This document shows positions 35,198-43,431 of a stretch of 64,000 nucleotides of DNA, piece after piece. Position numbers and translations under genes: made by a program. Every line of letters starts with the position of its first letter. The stretch's first letter is position 1. Origin of the DNA: CAVQXR01 sp963717955 (GTDB lineage Bacteria > Actinomycetota > Thermoleophilia > Gaiellales > Gaiellaceae). The DNA is taken from positions 1,798,001 through 1,862,000 of the forward strand of contig CAVQXR010000001.1 of assembly GCA_963717955.1 (NCBI GenBank), given 5' to 3'. Under the pieces are notes generated by a model that had not been told where the DNA came from, did no database searches, and worked only from the letters and a program-made list of their open reading frames with translations.

Positions 35198-35232
35198 GGG
35201 TGGGCTCGCGCGCCCCGCGCGCGAGCCCACCC
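35198..35232 (+). terminator. Strong hairpin after amidohydrolase gene
   Basis: Perfect 15-bp inverted repeat: GGGTGGGCTCGCGCG, 5-base loop, complement. It starts 36 bases after the stop at 35161 and ends 65 bases before the next start. It lacks a T tract, as is common in high-GC actinobacteria. Likely transcription end or pause. Confidence 0.6.
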
Positions 35233-35297
35233 GCAGATGTAGGGGCCGGACCTGTCCGGCCCGGATCGATGCGGGACGACCGCGACGGAGGGCTCGG

Positions 35298-36074
35298 GTG
35301 CCAGAGATCACGGTGAACGGCGTTCGGACGTACTACGAGGAGGTCGGGAGCGGGCCGGCCATCGTGCTCGTCCACGGGCTCGGGGGCTCCACCGCGCTCT
35401 GGGCGAGCGTTCTCCCGGAGCTGTCGGCCGGGCACCGCGCCGTGGCGTACGACCTCCGCGGCTCGGGCCGGAGCCCGCGCCCGGACGGTCCGTACTCGCT
35501 CGACGACCTCGTCGGCGATCTCGACGGAATCGTCGACGCGCTCGGGCTGGCGCCGGCCGCCGTCGTGGGCCACTCGATGTCGGGCGCTGTCGTGCTCGCA
35601 TACGCGGCGCGCCACCCGGAGAAGGTGCGGGCGGTCGTCGGCGTCGGGGCCGTGACCGAGCTGCCCGACGCGGGCCGCGACGGGATGCGGCAGCGGGCCG
35701 CGACGGTCAGGGCCGAGGGAATGGAGAACGTCGCGGTCACGGTTGCCACGAACGGCGTGGCCCCCTCGTGGCGGGAGGCACACCCAGGGGAGTGGGACGG
35801 CTTTCGGGCCAACGTCGCCGCGAACGACCCGGAGAGCTACGCGCTGCAGGCCGAGGTCGTCGCGGCCATCGATGTGACGGCCGACCTCGAACGGGTTACG
35901 TGCCCGGTGCTGCTCGTCTCCGGCGACCTCGACGTGCCGTCTCCACCTGCCCTGAACGAGGCGAACGCCCGCAGGGTCGGCGACGGCCGGTGCGTCCTGA
36001 TCGCCGACTGCGGGCACAACGTCCCGCTCGAGAAGCCGCAGGAGCTTCTCCGGGCGATGCTGGCCTTCCTGTAG
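35298..36074 (+). CDS. Alpha/beta hydrolase (3-oxoadipate enol-lactonase-like)
   Basis: A 258-residue hydrolase from GTG 35298, preceded by GGAGGGC. The sequence opens TVNGVRTYYEEVGSGPAIVLVHG (oxyanion HGLGG). The nucleophile elbow is GHSMSG with Ser near residue 94. Asp sits in LVSGDLDVPSP, and His in IADCGHNVPLEKP. The fold and length match 3-oxoadipate enol-lactonases and other lactone or ester hydrolases. The next gene starts 3 bases after its stop, so it is co-transcribed with an HpcH-type aldolase and an Ldh2-type dehydrogenase. A lactonase step feeding the aldolase is a reasonable inference. Confidence 0.88.
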   Translation: MPEITVNGVRTYYEEVGSGPAIVLVHGLGGSTALWASVLPELSAGHRAVAYDLRGSGRSPRPDGPYSLDDLVGDLDGIVDALGLAPAAVVGHSMSGAVVLAYAARHPEKVRAVVGVGAVTELPDAGRDGMRQRAATVRAEGMENVAVTVATNGVAPSWREAHPGEWDGFRANVAANDPESYALQAEVVAAIDVTADLERVTCPVLLVSGDLDVPSPPALNEANARRVGDGRCVLIADCGHNVPLEKPQELLRAMLAFL

Positions 36075-36076
36075 AC

Positions 36077-36874
36077 GTGCCGGCCCGCGCCCACCCGCTC
36101 GCGGCCCCGGAAGGCGTCTTCGGGTCGTGGTGCACGTTCGGAAGCCCGCTCTCGGCCGAGCTCATGGGGCGGCTCGAAGTGGCCTACGTGTGCGTCGACC
36201 TCCAGCACGGGCTCGGCGGGCTCGAAAGCGCGGCGGGGATCCTGCAGGCCGTCTCGACCACCGGCGCGATGCCGTTCGTGCGCGTGCCGGGCAACGAGGC
36301 CTGGCTGATCGGTCGGGTGCTCGATCTGGGCGCGCGCGGCGTCGTCGTTCCGCTCGTCTCGACACCCGAGGAGGCGGCGCGGGCCGCTCGGGCTTGCCGC
36401 TACCCGCCCGCTGGAGTACGCAGCTGGGGCGCCGTGCGGGGCAGCGGCGAGCTGGGGGCGACCGCGGCCGAGCGCAATGCCGCCGTGCTCTGCATCGTGA
36501 TGATCGAGACCGCCGCGGGCGTCGCGAACCTGGAGGCGATCTGCGGGACGCCGGGTGTCGACGCCGTCTACGTGGGCCCGCGCGACCTCGGTCTCGACCG
36601 CGGCCTGGTGCCCGGCCCCGAGCTGGACGCCCTGATCGACGGCATCGCCTCGACGTGCCGGCGCCTCGGCGTGCCGGCCGGTATCCACACCGGGTCGGGC
36701 GAGGCGGCGCGGCGCGCGATCGAGAGCGGCTTCTCGTTCGCGACGATCGCATCCGACCGTGACCTGCTGGCGAGGGCCGCCGGGGCAGAGCTCGCGGCCG
36801 CGCTGGGCAGGGAGCACGAGTCGAAGCCGGTCGGCGACGAGGCGCTGCTGCGGGCCGCCGGCTCGTACATCTGA
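36077..36874 (+). CDS. HpcH/HpaI-type class II aldolase
   Basis: A 265-residue divalent-metal-dependent pyruvate aldolase of the HpcH/citrate-lyase-beta family, which cleaves 4-hydroxy-2-keto acids or 2-keto-3-deoxy sugar acids into pyruvate and an aldehyde. GSWCTFGSPLSAELM opens the barrel. CVDLQHGLGG carries the Asp/His pair, PFVRVPGNE the catalytic Arg, and MIETAAGVANLEAI the metal Glu. VGPRDLGLDRG carries the metal Asp. GTG 36077 is 3 bases after the hydrolase stop, and its TGA overlaps the next ATG. Confidence 0.9.
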   Translation: MPARAHPLAAPEGVFGSWCTFGSPLSAELMGRLEVAYVCVDLQHGLGGLESAAGILQAVSTTGAMPFVRVPGNEAWLIGRVLDLGARGVVVPLVSTPEEAARAARACRYPPAGVRSWGAVRGSGELGATAAERNAAVLCIVMIETAAGVANLEAICGTPGVDAVYVGPRDLGLDRGLVPGPELDALIDGIASTCRRLGVPAGIHTGSGEAARRAIESGFSFATIASDRDLLARAAGAELAAALGREHESKPVGDEALLRAAGSYI

Positions 36875-37905
36875 TGCCAAGCGTCTCGGCGGCCGAGCTC
36901 CAGGGGCTTGCGCGGGACGTGCTCGTGGCAGCCGGCAGCCCCGAGACGGCCGCCGACGCGGTCGCGACATCGCTCGTGCTCAGCAACCTCAAGGGTGTCG
37001 ACTCTCACGGCGTGATCCGCGTCGCGCAGTACGTCTCGGAGATCCGGGCGGGCCGGATCGTCCCGGACGCGGAGCCGAAGCTTCAGACGCGTGGCTCGAT
37101 CACGCTGGTCGACGGGCATTGGTGCTTCGGACAGATCGCGGCGCGGGCGGCGGCGGGGGCGGCATCCGAGGGCGCCCGCTCGGCCGGCCTCGCCGCCGCG
37201 AGCGTCGCCCAGGTGCAGCACGTCGGGAGGCTCGGCGAGTACGTCGAGCTCCTCGCGGTCGACGGCCTGGTCGGGATCGCGTTCTGCAACTCGGGCCCGT
37301 CCGGGGGCCGTGTCGTCCCGTTCGGCGGCAGCCGCCCCGTCCTGGCCACGAACCCGGTCGCCTACGCGATCCCGTCGGGGTCGGGCACCCCGATCGTGGC
37401 CGACTTCTCGACCTCGGCCGCCGCCGAAGGGCGGCTTCGGCTCGCCCGCCAGAACGGACTGCCGGTCCCGGACGGCTGGATCGTGGACGCGTCCGGAAGG
37501 CCGACCAACGACCCGGCCGACTTCTACGACGGCGGAGCCCTCCTCCCCGCCGGGGGCCACCGCGGCTACGCCCTTGCGGTGCTCGCCGAGGTCCTCGGGG
37601 GCGTCCTCGCCGGAGCCGGCTGCGCGAGCGCCGGCGATGCCCCGGGCAACGGGGTCCTTCTCGTCGCGCTCGCCCCCGACGCCTGGCGCGACCCGGCCTC
37701 GTTCCTCGACGGCGTCGATCGGGTCGCCGACGCGGTACTGTCGGTGCCTCCGGCGAACGGCGTCGACCGCGTCAGGCTGCCCGGCGAGCCCGAGCGGGAA
37801 TGCGAGGCGACGCGCCGCCGCGACGGGATCCCCGTTCCCGAGGCCACCTGGCAGGAGCTCGTCCAGCTGGCGGCGGAGCTCGGCGTCGAGGTCGAGGCCG
37901 GATGA
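36874..37905 (+). CDS. Malate/L-lactate dehydrogenase family (Ldh2/YiaK-type) oxidoreductase
   Basis: A 343-residue NAD(P)-dependent dehydrogenase of the type-2 malate/lactate family, unrelated to Rossmann-fold enzymes. GVDSHGVIRVAQY holds the catalytic His at about residue 48. GHWCFGQIAARAA, GIAFCNSGP, LATNPVAYAIPS and the GHRGYALAVLAEVLGG loop are family hallmarks. Relatives reduce 2,3-diketo-L-gulonate, ureidoglycolate, 2-keto acids or cyclic imino acids. ATG 36874 overlaps the aldolase stop (TGATG), so a joint pathway is likely. It is convergent with the alcohol dehydrogenase at 37921, leaving 15 bases. Confidence 0.92.
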   Translation: MPSVSAAELQGLARDVLVAAGSPETAADAVATSLVLSNLKGVDSHGVIRVAQYVSEIRAGRIVPDAEPKLQTRGSITLVDGHWCFGQIAARAAAGAASEGARSAGLAAASVAQVQHVGRLGEYVELLAVDGLVGIAFCNSGPSGGRVVPFGGSRPVLATNPVAYAIPSGSGTPIVADFSTSAAAEGRLRLARQNGLPVPDGWIVDASGRPTNDPADFYDGGALLPAGGHRGYALAVLAEVLGGVLAGAGCASAGDAPGNGVLLVALAPDAWRDPASFLDGVDRVADAVLSVPPANGVDRVRLPGEPERECEATRRRDGIPVPEATWQELVQLAAELGVEVEAG

Positions 37906-37920
37906 GGTCGACCGTCGTCG

Positions 37921-39024
37921 TCAGCGCGGCATGTCGAGCACGGGCTTCAGCACCTCGCCGGCGCCGGAGGCCGCCACCGCCTCGTTGACCTGCTCGAGCG
38001 GGAACCGGGTCACGAGCCGCTCGTACGGGAAGCGGCCCTGCCTGTTGAGCTCGATGAGCGTCCCGATCAGTGCCGTGCTGCGGCCCTCGCCGCCGAGGAT
38101 GCCCAGCACCCGCTTGCCCCAGAGCGTGGTGAGATGGTCGAGCGTGAACTCGGCGCCCGCGGGTGCCGCGCCGACCAGGCCGCACATGCCGCGGATCCCG
38201 ACCGCGTCGACGGCCTGGCGCACGACGGCGAGGCTCCCCGTGCACTCGAGGCTGTAGTCGGCGGGACCGCCGCAGATCTCGCGCACGGCCGCGACGGGAT
38301 CCGACTTCCCGACGTCCACGGTCTCGGTCGCGCCCAGCCCGCGCGCGACCTCGAGCCTCCGGGTGTGACGGTCGACGGCGATGATCCGCGTCGTCCCGGT
38401 GCAGCGGGCGGCCATGACCGCGGCCAGCCCGACGGTACCGACGCCGAAGACGACGAGGCTCGCGCCGGGAGGCGGCCGGAGGACGTTCAGCACCGCACCG
38501 GCCCCGGTCGAGAGCCCGCAGGCGAGCGGCCCGAGGATCTCGAGCGGCGCCTCGGTCGGCACGACGACGAGGCTGTTCTCCGGGGTGATCGCGTGCGTGG
38601 CGAACGAGGACTGCCCGAAGAAGTGGCCGTGCACGGACGACCCGTCCAGGCGGCGCAGCGCGGAGCTACCGTCGGCCCGGACGCCGCCGAAGCAGAGCGG
38701 GCCGATCTGCAGGCAGTAGCGCGGCTGCCCGTCGAGGCAGTTCCTGCACGTGCCGCACCACGGCCACCCGATCACGACCCGGTCACCCTCGCGGACACTC
38801 TCCACCCCGTCGCCCACCGCGTCGACGATCCCGGCCCCCTCGTGGCCGAGAACGCCCGGCAACGGGTAGGGGAGCCCGCCCTCGACGGCGACCGCATCCG
38901 TGTGGCAGACACCCGTGGCGACGATCCGTACCCTCACCTCGCCGGGGCGCGGATCCTCGAGCTCGAGCTCCTCGATCCGGAACGGTGCGTCCTGCCCGTC
39001 CACGACGGCGGCGGTGATGCGCAT
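37921..39024 (-). CDS. Zinc-dependent alcohol dehydrogenase (aryl-alcohol type)
   Basis: A 367-residue MDR-family enzyme. GVCHTDAVAVEG and GHEGAGIV provide the catalytic zinc site, and CGTCRNCLDGQPRYC is the four-Cys structural-zinc lobe. VFGVGTVGLAAVMAA with AVDRH after beta-2 indicates NAD binding. It resembles benzyl/aryl-alcohol dehydrogenases (XylB-like), including GPLACGLSTGAGAVLNVL. It closes an operon containing an acyl-CoA ligase, SDR and cupin, with a 60-base gap after the cupin gene. Together these fit oxidation and CoA activation of an aromatic side chain; that reading is inference. Confidence 0.92.
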   Translation of the reverse strand: MRITAAVVDGQDAPFRIEELELEDPRPGEVRVRIVATGVCHTDAVAVEGGLPYPLPGVLGHEGAGIVDAVGDGVESVREGDRVVIGWPWCGTCRNCLDGQPRYCLQIGPLCFGGVRADGSSALRRLDGSSVHGHFFGQSSFATHAITPENSLVVVPTEAPLEILGPLACGLSTGAGAVLNVLRPPPGASLVVFGVGTVGLAAVMAARCTGTTRIIAVDRHTRRLEVARGLGATETVDVGKSDPVAAVREICGGPADYSLECTGSLAVVRQAVDAVGIRGMCGLVGAAPAGAEFTLDHLTTLWGKRVLGILGGEGRSTALIGTLIELNRQGRFPYERLVTRFPLEQVNEAVAASGAGEVLKPVLDMPR

Positions 39025-39084
39025 GCGGCTCTCCTCGGTCGGCTGGTCGTCGATTCGGCTTCTCGATCGCCTCGTGCCGCGTCG

Positions 39085-39600
39085 TCAGCTCTCGGGCATG
39101 TAGCCCTCGGCGTCGAGAGCCCTGCCGGCACGGGCGGATGCTTCGAGCACGTCGGGGGCCCACGTGAGGCGTCCGGCGTCGGTGCCTCCGACGACGACCA
39201 GCAGGTACCCCTTCTCCTCGCCGGCGTTGCGGAACCCGCGCCAGACGCCGGCCGGGACGGAGCAGACGTCCCACGGCTCGAGGACGACTTCGCGCACGTC
39301 ACCGTCGGCCGAATCCGCGTACGGGAGCGCCCAGCGGCCCGTGAGCGCCACGAAGACCTCCGCGGTCGTGTGGGTGTGCAGGTGCGAGCCGTTCCCCGGC
39401 TCGGCCTCGAGGATCGCAAGGTGGAAGTCCTCCGGCGGGATGGGCGGGCGGACGCTCCTGTCCTCGCCGACGTTCTGCCCGATGATGCTCCAGATGCGTC
39501 GTGCGCCGCCCGGAAGGACGGTGTCGACGAAGAGCGCAGGGTTCGGCTCGGCCTCTCCGAAGCGCCAGACGCGCCCCTGGAGCGGATCGCGTTCGCTCAC
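39085..39600 (-). CDS. Cupin-domain protein
   Basis: A 171-residue single-cupin protein. The cupin-1 metal motif is visible as GNGSHLHTHTTAEVFVALTG (two His, Glu) at about residues 70-90. Cupin-2 is AGVWRGFRNAGEEKGYLLVVVGG, in which the usual His is Arg or Asn, so metal binding may be incomplete. GTG 39600 overlaps the SDR stop. Such proteins include sugar isomerases, dioxygenases and binding proteins. In this operon it could act on a phenolic or a sugar; nothing in the sequence decides between them. Confidence 0.85.
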   Translation of the reverse strand: MSERDPLQGRVWRFGEAEPNPALFVDTVLPGGARRIWSIIGQNVGEDRSVRPPIPPEDFHLAILEAEPGNGSHLHTHTTAEVFVALTGRWALPYADSADGDVREVVLEPWDVCSVPAGVWRGFRNAGEEKGYLLVVVGGTDAGRLTWAPDVLEASARAGRALDAEGYMPES

Positions 39601-40355
39601 GGCGTCGCCCTCACGGACCCGCCGTCGACCTGGATCGCCGCCCCGGTGACGTAGGAGGCGGCCGGCGAGAGCAGGAACGCCCCCATCCGGCCGAACTCCT
39701 CGGGCCGTCCGTAGCGGCCCATCGGGATCGCCGCCGCCATCCGCGACCGCTGCTCCTCGAGCGTCAAGCCCTCGGCCCTCGCGCGGTTCTCGTCGAGATA
39801 CCTGACGCGCTCGGTGTCCATGCGACCGGGGGCGATCGAGTTGACCCGGATCGCCGGCGCGAGCTCCGCGGCCAGCGTGTTCACGAGTGCCGCGACGCCG
39901 GGACGAAGCACGTTCGAGGTGTCGAGCGACGGCAGGGGTACCCGCACGGATCCCGACGTGATGAACAGGATCGCCGCGGGGCTGCGCATCATCGGGACGA
40001 GACCGCGGAGCAGGCGGATCGGGTTGCCGATCAGCGACCGGAACGCGTCCTCCCACTGCTCGTCCCCGAGCTCGAGGGCCTCGCCCGTCGGCGGGCCGCC
40101 GGAGTTGACGAGCAGCCCGTCGATCACGCCGAGCTGCTGCGCGGCGCCGAGCACGGTATGGATCCCGGCCACGGCGCCGAGGTCGGCCGCACAGGGGACG
40201 GCCGCCTCCCCCAGCTCGGCGGCGGCATGCGCGGGGTCGCGCGAGACGAGAAGCACCCGGGCGCCCTCCGCGACGAGCTCCGCCGCGATCGCGCGGCCGA
40301 GCCCCTTGCTCGCGCCGCAGGTGACGACCGTCTTGCCGGCGAGGCCGAGATCCAT
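39597..40355 (-). CDS. SDR-family protein lacking the canonical Tyr-Lys catalytic pair
   Basis: A 252-residue SDR fold with CGASKGLGRAIAAEL as cofactor loop, a VSRD strand that suggests NADP, and VNSGGPPTGEALEL in place of NNAG. The catalytic region reads ITSGSVRVPLPSLDTSNVLR and then PGVAALVNTL, with Ser kept but no YxxxK. SDRs with SNxLRxxV at this place form a recognised divergent group often labelled 3-oxoacyl-ACP-reductase-like. The C-terminus SYVTGAAIQVDGGSVRATP is normal. It overlaps the cupin gene by 4 bases and follows the acyl-CoA ligase by 3. Confidence 0.88.
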   Translation of the reverse strand: MDLGLAGKTVVTCGASKGLGRAIAAELVAEGARVLLVSRDPAHAAAELGEAAVPCAADLGAVAGIHTVLGAAQQLGVIDGLLVNSGGPPTGEALELGDEQWEDAFRSLIGNPIRLLRGLVPMMRSPAAILFITSGSVRVPLPSLDTSNVLRPGVAALVNTLAAELAPAIRVNSIAPGRMDTERVRYLDENRARAEGLTLEEQRSRMAAAIPMGRYGRPEEFGRMGAFLLSPAASYVTGAAIQVDGGSVRATP

Positions 40356-40358
40356 CCG

Positions 40359-41927
40359 CTACTGGCCCTCTGCCACCCGCGCTGCCCGCTCGCGCTCGGC
40401 GAGCACACGGCGCAGGATCTTCCCGGACAGGGACTTCGGGATCGCGTCGACGACCTCGAGCTCGCGGATCCGCTTGTGCGGTGCCACTCGCGCGGCCACG
40501 TGCTCGCGCAGCTCGTCGAGTGAGACCTCGCCGCGCAGCACGACGAACCCCTTCGGCACCTCGCCGGACTCGACGTCGGGGATGCCGATCACGCACGCGT
40601 CGGCGACCGCCGGGTGGGTGAGCAGCAACGCCTCGAGCTCCGCCGGCGGCACCTGGAATCCCTTGACCTTGATCAGCTCCTTGATGCGGTCGACGACCCA
40701 GAACCAGCCGTCCTCGTCGACTCGGGCGACGTCGCCCGTGCGCAGCCATCCGTCCACGAACGCCGCCGCCGTCGCGTCCTCGTTGCCGAGGTAGCCCTTC
40801 ATCACCTGCGGGCCGCGCACGAGCAGCTCGCCGGGCTCGCCGGGCTCGACGTCCGTGCCCGTGCCGAGGTCGACGATCCGCGCCTCGGTCCCCGCGGCAA
40901 GCGGTCCGATGCTCCCCGGGCGAAGCGGTACGTCGATCGACGTCATGTGGGTGACCGGGCTCGTCTCGGTCAGCCCGTAGCCCTGCACGACCTCGCAGCC
41001 GATTCGCTCCGCTGCCTCCCGCGTGAGCTCCTCGTCGAGCGGCGCGGCGCCCGACATGATCGACCGCAGGCTCGAGAGGTCATGGACCTCGACGGCAGGG
41101 CTCTTCGCGAGCGCGAGCACGATCGGCGGAGCCACGTAGCCGAGGGTGGCCCGGTAGCGCGCCGTCAGCTCGAGATAGAGCTCGAGGTCGAAGCGTGGCA
41201 TGGTGACCACGGTCGCGCCCGCTCTGAGGCTGGCGTTCGTGAACATGGTCTGCCCGTAGATGTGGAAGAACGGCAGCGTGCCGATCAGCACGTCGTCCGG
41301 GCGAAACGGGCGCGCCGTCGCGACCTGGACGACGTTCGCGACCAGGTTGCGGTGGGTGAGCATGACGCCCTTGGGCAGACCCGTGGTGCCGCTCGAGTAC
41401 GGAAGCGAGACGACATGGTCGGCGGGGTCGATCTCGACGTCGGGCGCGCGGCCCTCCTGGGCGAGCAGGGAGGTGAACGGCGTTGCACCTGGCGCGTCGT
41501 CGAGCGAGAAGACCTCCTCGACCCCCGCCTCCTTCGCCGCGGGCAACGCGCGCTCGAGCACGGAGCCGGCGGCGATCAGAAAGCGGGCCCCGGCATCACG
41601 CAGCTGGAAGACGAGCTCGTCCACGGTGTAGAGCGGGTTCGGGGTCGTGTTCGTGCCGCCGGCCAGCGAGACACCGTGGTAGGCAACGGCCCATTCGGGC
41701 GAGTTCGGGCTGACGATGGCGACCACATCGCCCGCGCGAAGCCCGCGCGCGCGAAGCCCACGAGCACAGCGCCGCACCTGCTCGTCGAGCTGTGCGTAGG
41801 TGACGACGCGCCCACTCGGCCCGTCGACGAGCGCCGGGTGGTCGCCGAGCGAGGCCGCACGCTCGAGCACGAACGGGGTCAGGGCGATGTCCGGGATCTC
41901 GACTGCGGGGGCCCGGTGGAGCGTCAT
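40359..41927 (-). CDS. Acyl-CoA synthetase / 4-coumarate-CoA ligase-like AMP-binding protein
   Basis: A 522-residue ANL-superfamily ligase that adenylates a carboxylate and transfers it to CoA. A3 core YSSGTTGLPKGVMLTH at about residues 180-195; A5 GYGLTETSPVTH; A7-A8 RTGDVARVDEDGWFWVVDR then IKELIKVKGFQVPPAELE; and the C-terminal catalytic Lys in PKSLSGKILRR. Pattern and length match 4-coumarate/medium-chain acyl-CoA ligases. ATG 41927 overlaps the DUF4432 stop (ATGA). With the aryl-type ADH downstream it suggests phenylpropanoid or benzoate-type degradation. Confidence 0.92.
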   Translation of the reverse strand: MTLHRAPAVEIPDIALTPFVLERAASLGDHPALVDGPSGRVVTYAQLDEQVRRCARGLRARGLRAGDVVAIVSPNSPEWAVAYHGVSLAGGTNTTPNPLYTVDELVFQLRDAGARFLIAAGSVLERALPAAKEAGVEEVFSLDDAPGATPFTSLLAQEGRAPDVEIDPADHVVSLPYSSGTTGLPKGVMLTHRNLVANVVQVATARPFRPDDVLIGTLPFFHIYGQTMFTNASLRAGATVVTMPRFDLELYLELTARYRATLGYVAPPIVLALAKSPAVEVHDLSSLRSIMSGAAPLDEELTREAAERIGCEVVQGYGLTETSPVTHMTSIDVPLRPGSIGPLAAGTEARIVDLGTGTDVEPGEPGELLVRGPQVMKGYLGNEDATAAAFVDGWLRTGDVARVDEDGWFWVVDRIKELIKVKGFQVPPAELEALLLTHPAVADACVIGIPDVESGEVPKGFVVLRGEVSLDELREHVAARVAPHKRIRELEVVDAIPKSLSGKILRRVLAERERAARVAEGQ

Positions 41928-43021
41928 GCCAGGAGCCGCCCGACGCGAGCTGCGAACGCCTCGATCTCGCCCGTGCCGACGAGGGCGCCGAGCTCGAGGT
42001 CGTACTCCCTCCGCTCTCCGGCCGCGAGCTCTATCAGCTCGCCGCGCTCCCGCGCATCGAGCCGCCCGGCGGTGCGGTTCGTGCAGGGCTCGATCCCGAC
42101 CACGTAGGTGCCCTCGCCGAGCATCCGCCACATGAAGTGATGCGGGAGCTGGTCCGGGCGGTAGGTCTCGTAGACGCCGAGCCCGAGCCGCCGGTTGACG
42201 ACCGCGACCGGGACCGTCCCGCCCGGCTCGGCGGCGTTCTCGTGCTCGAAGACCTCCTCGACGAACAGTGGCGCGGGCCCGGCGAGCGTGCGATACCCCT
42301 CCACCGGATGATCGCCGCGAGCCTCGACGGAGCGCGCCGGCACGAGCACCTCGGAGCCCTCGTCGACGATCGGGAAGCCGGCGTTCACGTGGTAGAGCAG
42401 CATGTGCGGCGTCGTATCGTGGCCGACGTTCTCCACCACGTCGTGGATCCGCAGGCACGACTCCCCGACGCGCGCCTCGATGCGCCGGCGAAGCAGCAGG
42501 TGCTCGCCCATCACCGCCGCCTGCAAGGTCTCTCCCTCGGCCCACAGGACGCACTCGTCGCCCTCCCACCGCTCGCCGTAGCCGGTCAGGCGGGCCGGCT
42601 GGTTTCCGACTCGTCCGTGCAAGGGGAAGCGCTCGACCTGCTTCGGAGGGTAGTGGTACTGGGCCGCCGTGTCCTGCGCCATGAACAACGCGTGGTCGAT
42701 GCCGCAGGTCGTCAGCAGGCCACCGCCCCAGTTGCGCAAGAACCCGAGATCCTCCCACTCGTAGTACCAGGGCCCCGAGAAGCCGACGCCCGAGTCCCAG
42801 GCGAGCGCGCGGCCGCCATGGTCGGCCCGCCCGATGTCGAACGCCCGGTCGACGAGCACCTCGAAGCAGAAGCCCGTCCCGGTGCGGAACTCGAGCACGC
42901 GCACGCCGCGCTCGCGGCCGTCCCCCAGCGTGACGAGCCGAACGCCGGCGACCTGCTCCACCCGTCCGACCCTGCGGGAGAGCTCGGCCCGGGAGTAGGT
43001 GCGTCCGAAGAGCTCGGCCAT
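41924..43021 (-). CDS. DUF4432 family protein (aldose-epimerase-like fold)
   Basis: A 365-residue protein of the DUF4432 family, distantly related to galactose mutarotase/aldose 1-epimerase. Recognisable stretches are VLVDRAFDIGRADHGG, GLLTTCGIDHALF, LPLH-like FPLHGRVGNQPA, LRIHDVVENVGHDTTPHMLLYHVNAGFPIV and GIEPCTNRTAGRLDARERGEL. The histidines in these stretches are likely sugar-binding or catalytic. Family members commonly neighbour sugar-acid genes; finding one as the first gene of an acyl-CoA ligase operon is unusual. ATG 43021; the stop overlaps the ligase start. Biochemical role unknown. Confidence 0.88.
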   Translation of the reverse strand: MAELFGRTYSRAELSRRVGRVEQVAGVRLVTLGDGRERGVRVLEFRTGTGFCFEVLVDRAFDIGRADHGGRALAWDSGVGFSGPWYYEWEDLGFLRNWGGGLLTTCGIDHALFMAQDTAAQYHYPPKQVERFPLHGRVGNQPARLTGYGERWEGDECVLWAEGETLQAAVMGEHLLLRRRIEARVGESCLRIHDVVENVGHDTTPHMLLYHVNAGFPIVDEGSEVLVPARSVEARGDHPVEGYRTLAGPAPLFVEEVFEHENAAEPGGTVPVAVVNRRLGLGVYETYRPDQLPHHFMWRMLGEGTYVVGIEPCTNRTAGRLDARERGELIELAAGERREYDLELGALVGTGEIEAFAARVGRLLA

Positions 43022-43069
43022 TCCGACCGCAACCTAGCCGATTGCGGCGCCGGGACGCCCGGGAGCGAC

Positions 43070-43093
43070 GGGGCCCGCGCGTCCGCGGGCCCC
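43070..43093 (-). terminator. GC-rich hairpin downstream of small membrane protein gene
   Basis: Perfect 10-bp stem GGGGCCCGCG, loop CGTC, complement. It begins 8 bases after the stop of the minus gene at 43102 and lies 48 bases before the DUF4432 start, so it would separate the two transcripts. No T tract. Confidence 0.55.
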
Positions 43094-43101
43094 GGGCAGC
43101 G

Positions 43102-43341
43102 CTATTCGGCGACGGCGTCGCCCACGTCAGCCAGCGCGCGCATGATCTGGCTGAGCGCGAACGGCCACGTCGCGAGCAGGAGCGCTATCGGCGCTCCGAG
43201 GAAGATCACGCCGAGCGTCGCCCAGAAGCCCTCGACCTCGACGGCCCACACGATCACGCCGATCGCCGTCAGGACGACCCCGACGATACCGATCAGCATG
43301 ATGAGCGCCGACCACGTACGCAGCGTTCCGTACCGTGTCAT
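43102..43341 (-). CDS. Small two-span membrane protein, function unknown
   Basis: A 79-residue protein with two hydrophobic helices (ALIMLIGIVGVVLTAIGVIV at about 12-31 and LGVIFLGAPIALLLATWPFA at about 43-62) and a short acidic tail. ATG 43341 is preceded by GGTAAGGAGATGCG. It resembles generic small actinobacterial membrane proteins without a named domain. It stands alone between two hairpins (43070 and 43371), suggesting its own transcription unit. Confidence 0.72.
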   Translation of the reverse strand: MTRYGTLRTWSALIMLIGIVGVVLTAIGVIVWAVEVEGFWATLGVIFLGAPIALLLATWPFALSQIMRALADVGDAVAE

Positions 43342-43370
43342 CGCATCTCCTTACCGGGTGGAGGATCGAA

Positions 43371-43389
43371 TGCCCCGTCGTTCGGGGCA
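43371..43389 (-). terminator. Hairpin downstream of FAD-linked oxidase gene
   Basis: TGCCCCG, loop TCGTT, complement CGGGGCA: a perfect 7-bp stem 42 bases after the stop of the minus gene at 43432. Candidate transcript end; modest stem and no T tract. Confidence 0.4.
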
Positions 43390-43431
43390 CGACTCAGTCC
43401 TCCTGCCGCCGGTGCGAGGCCTCGGCGGCGC

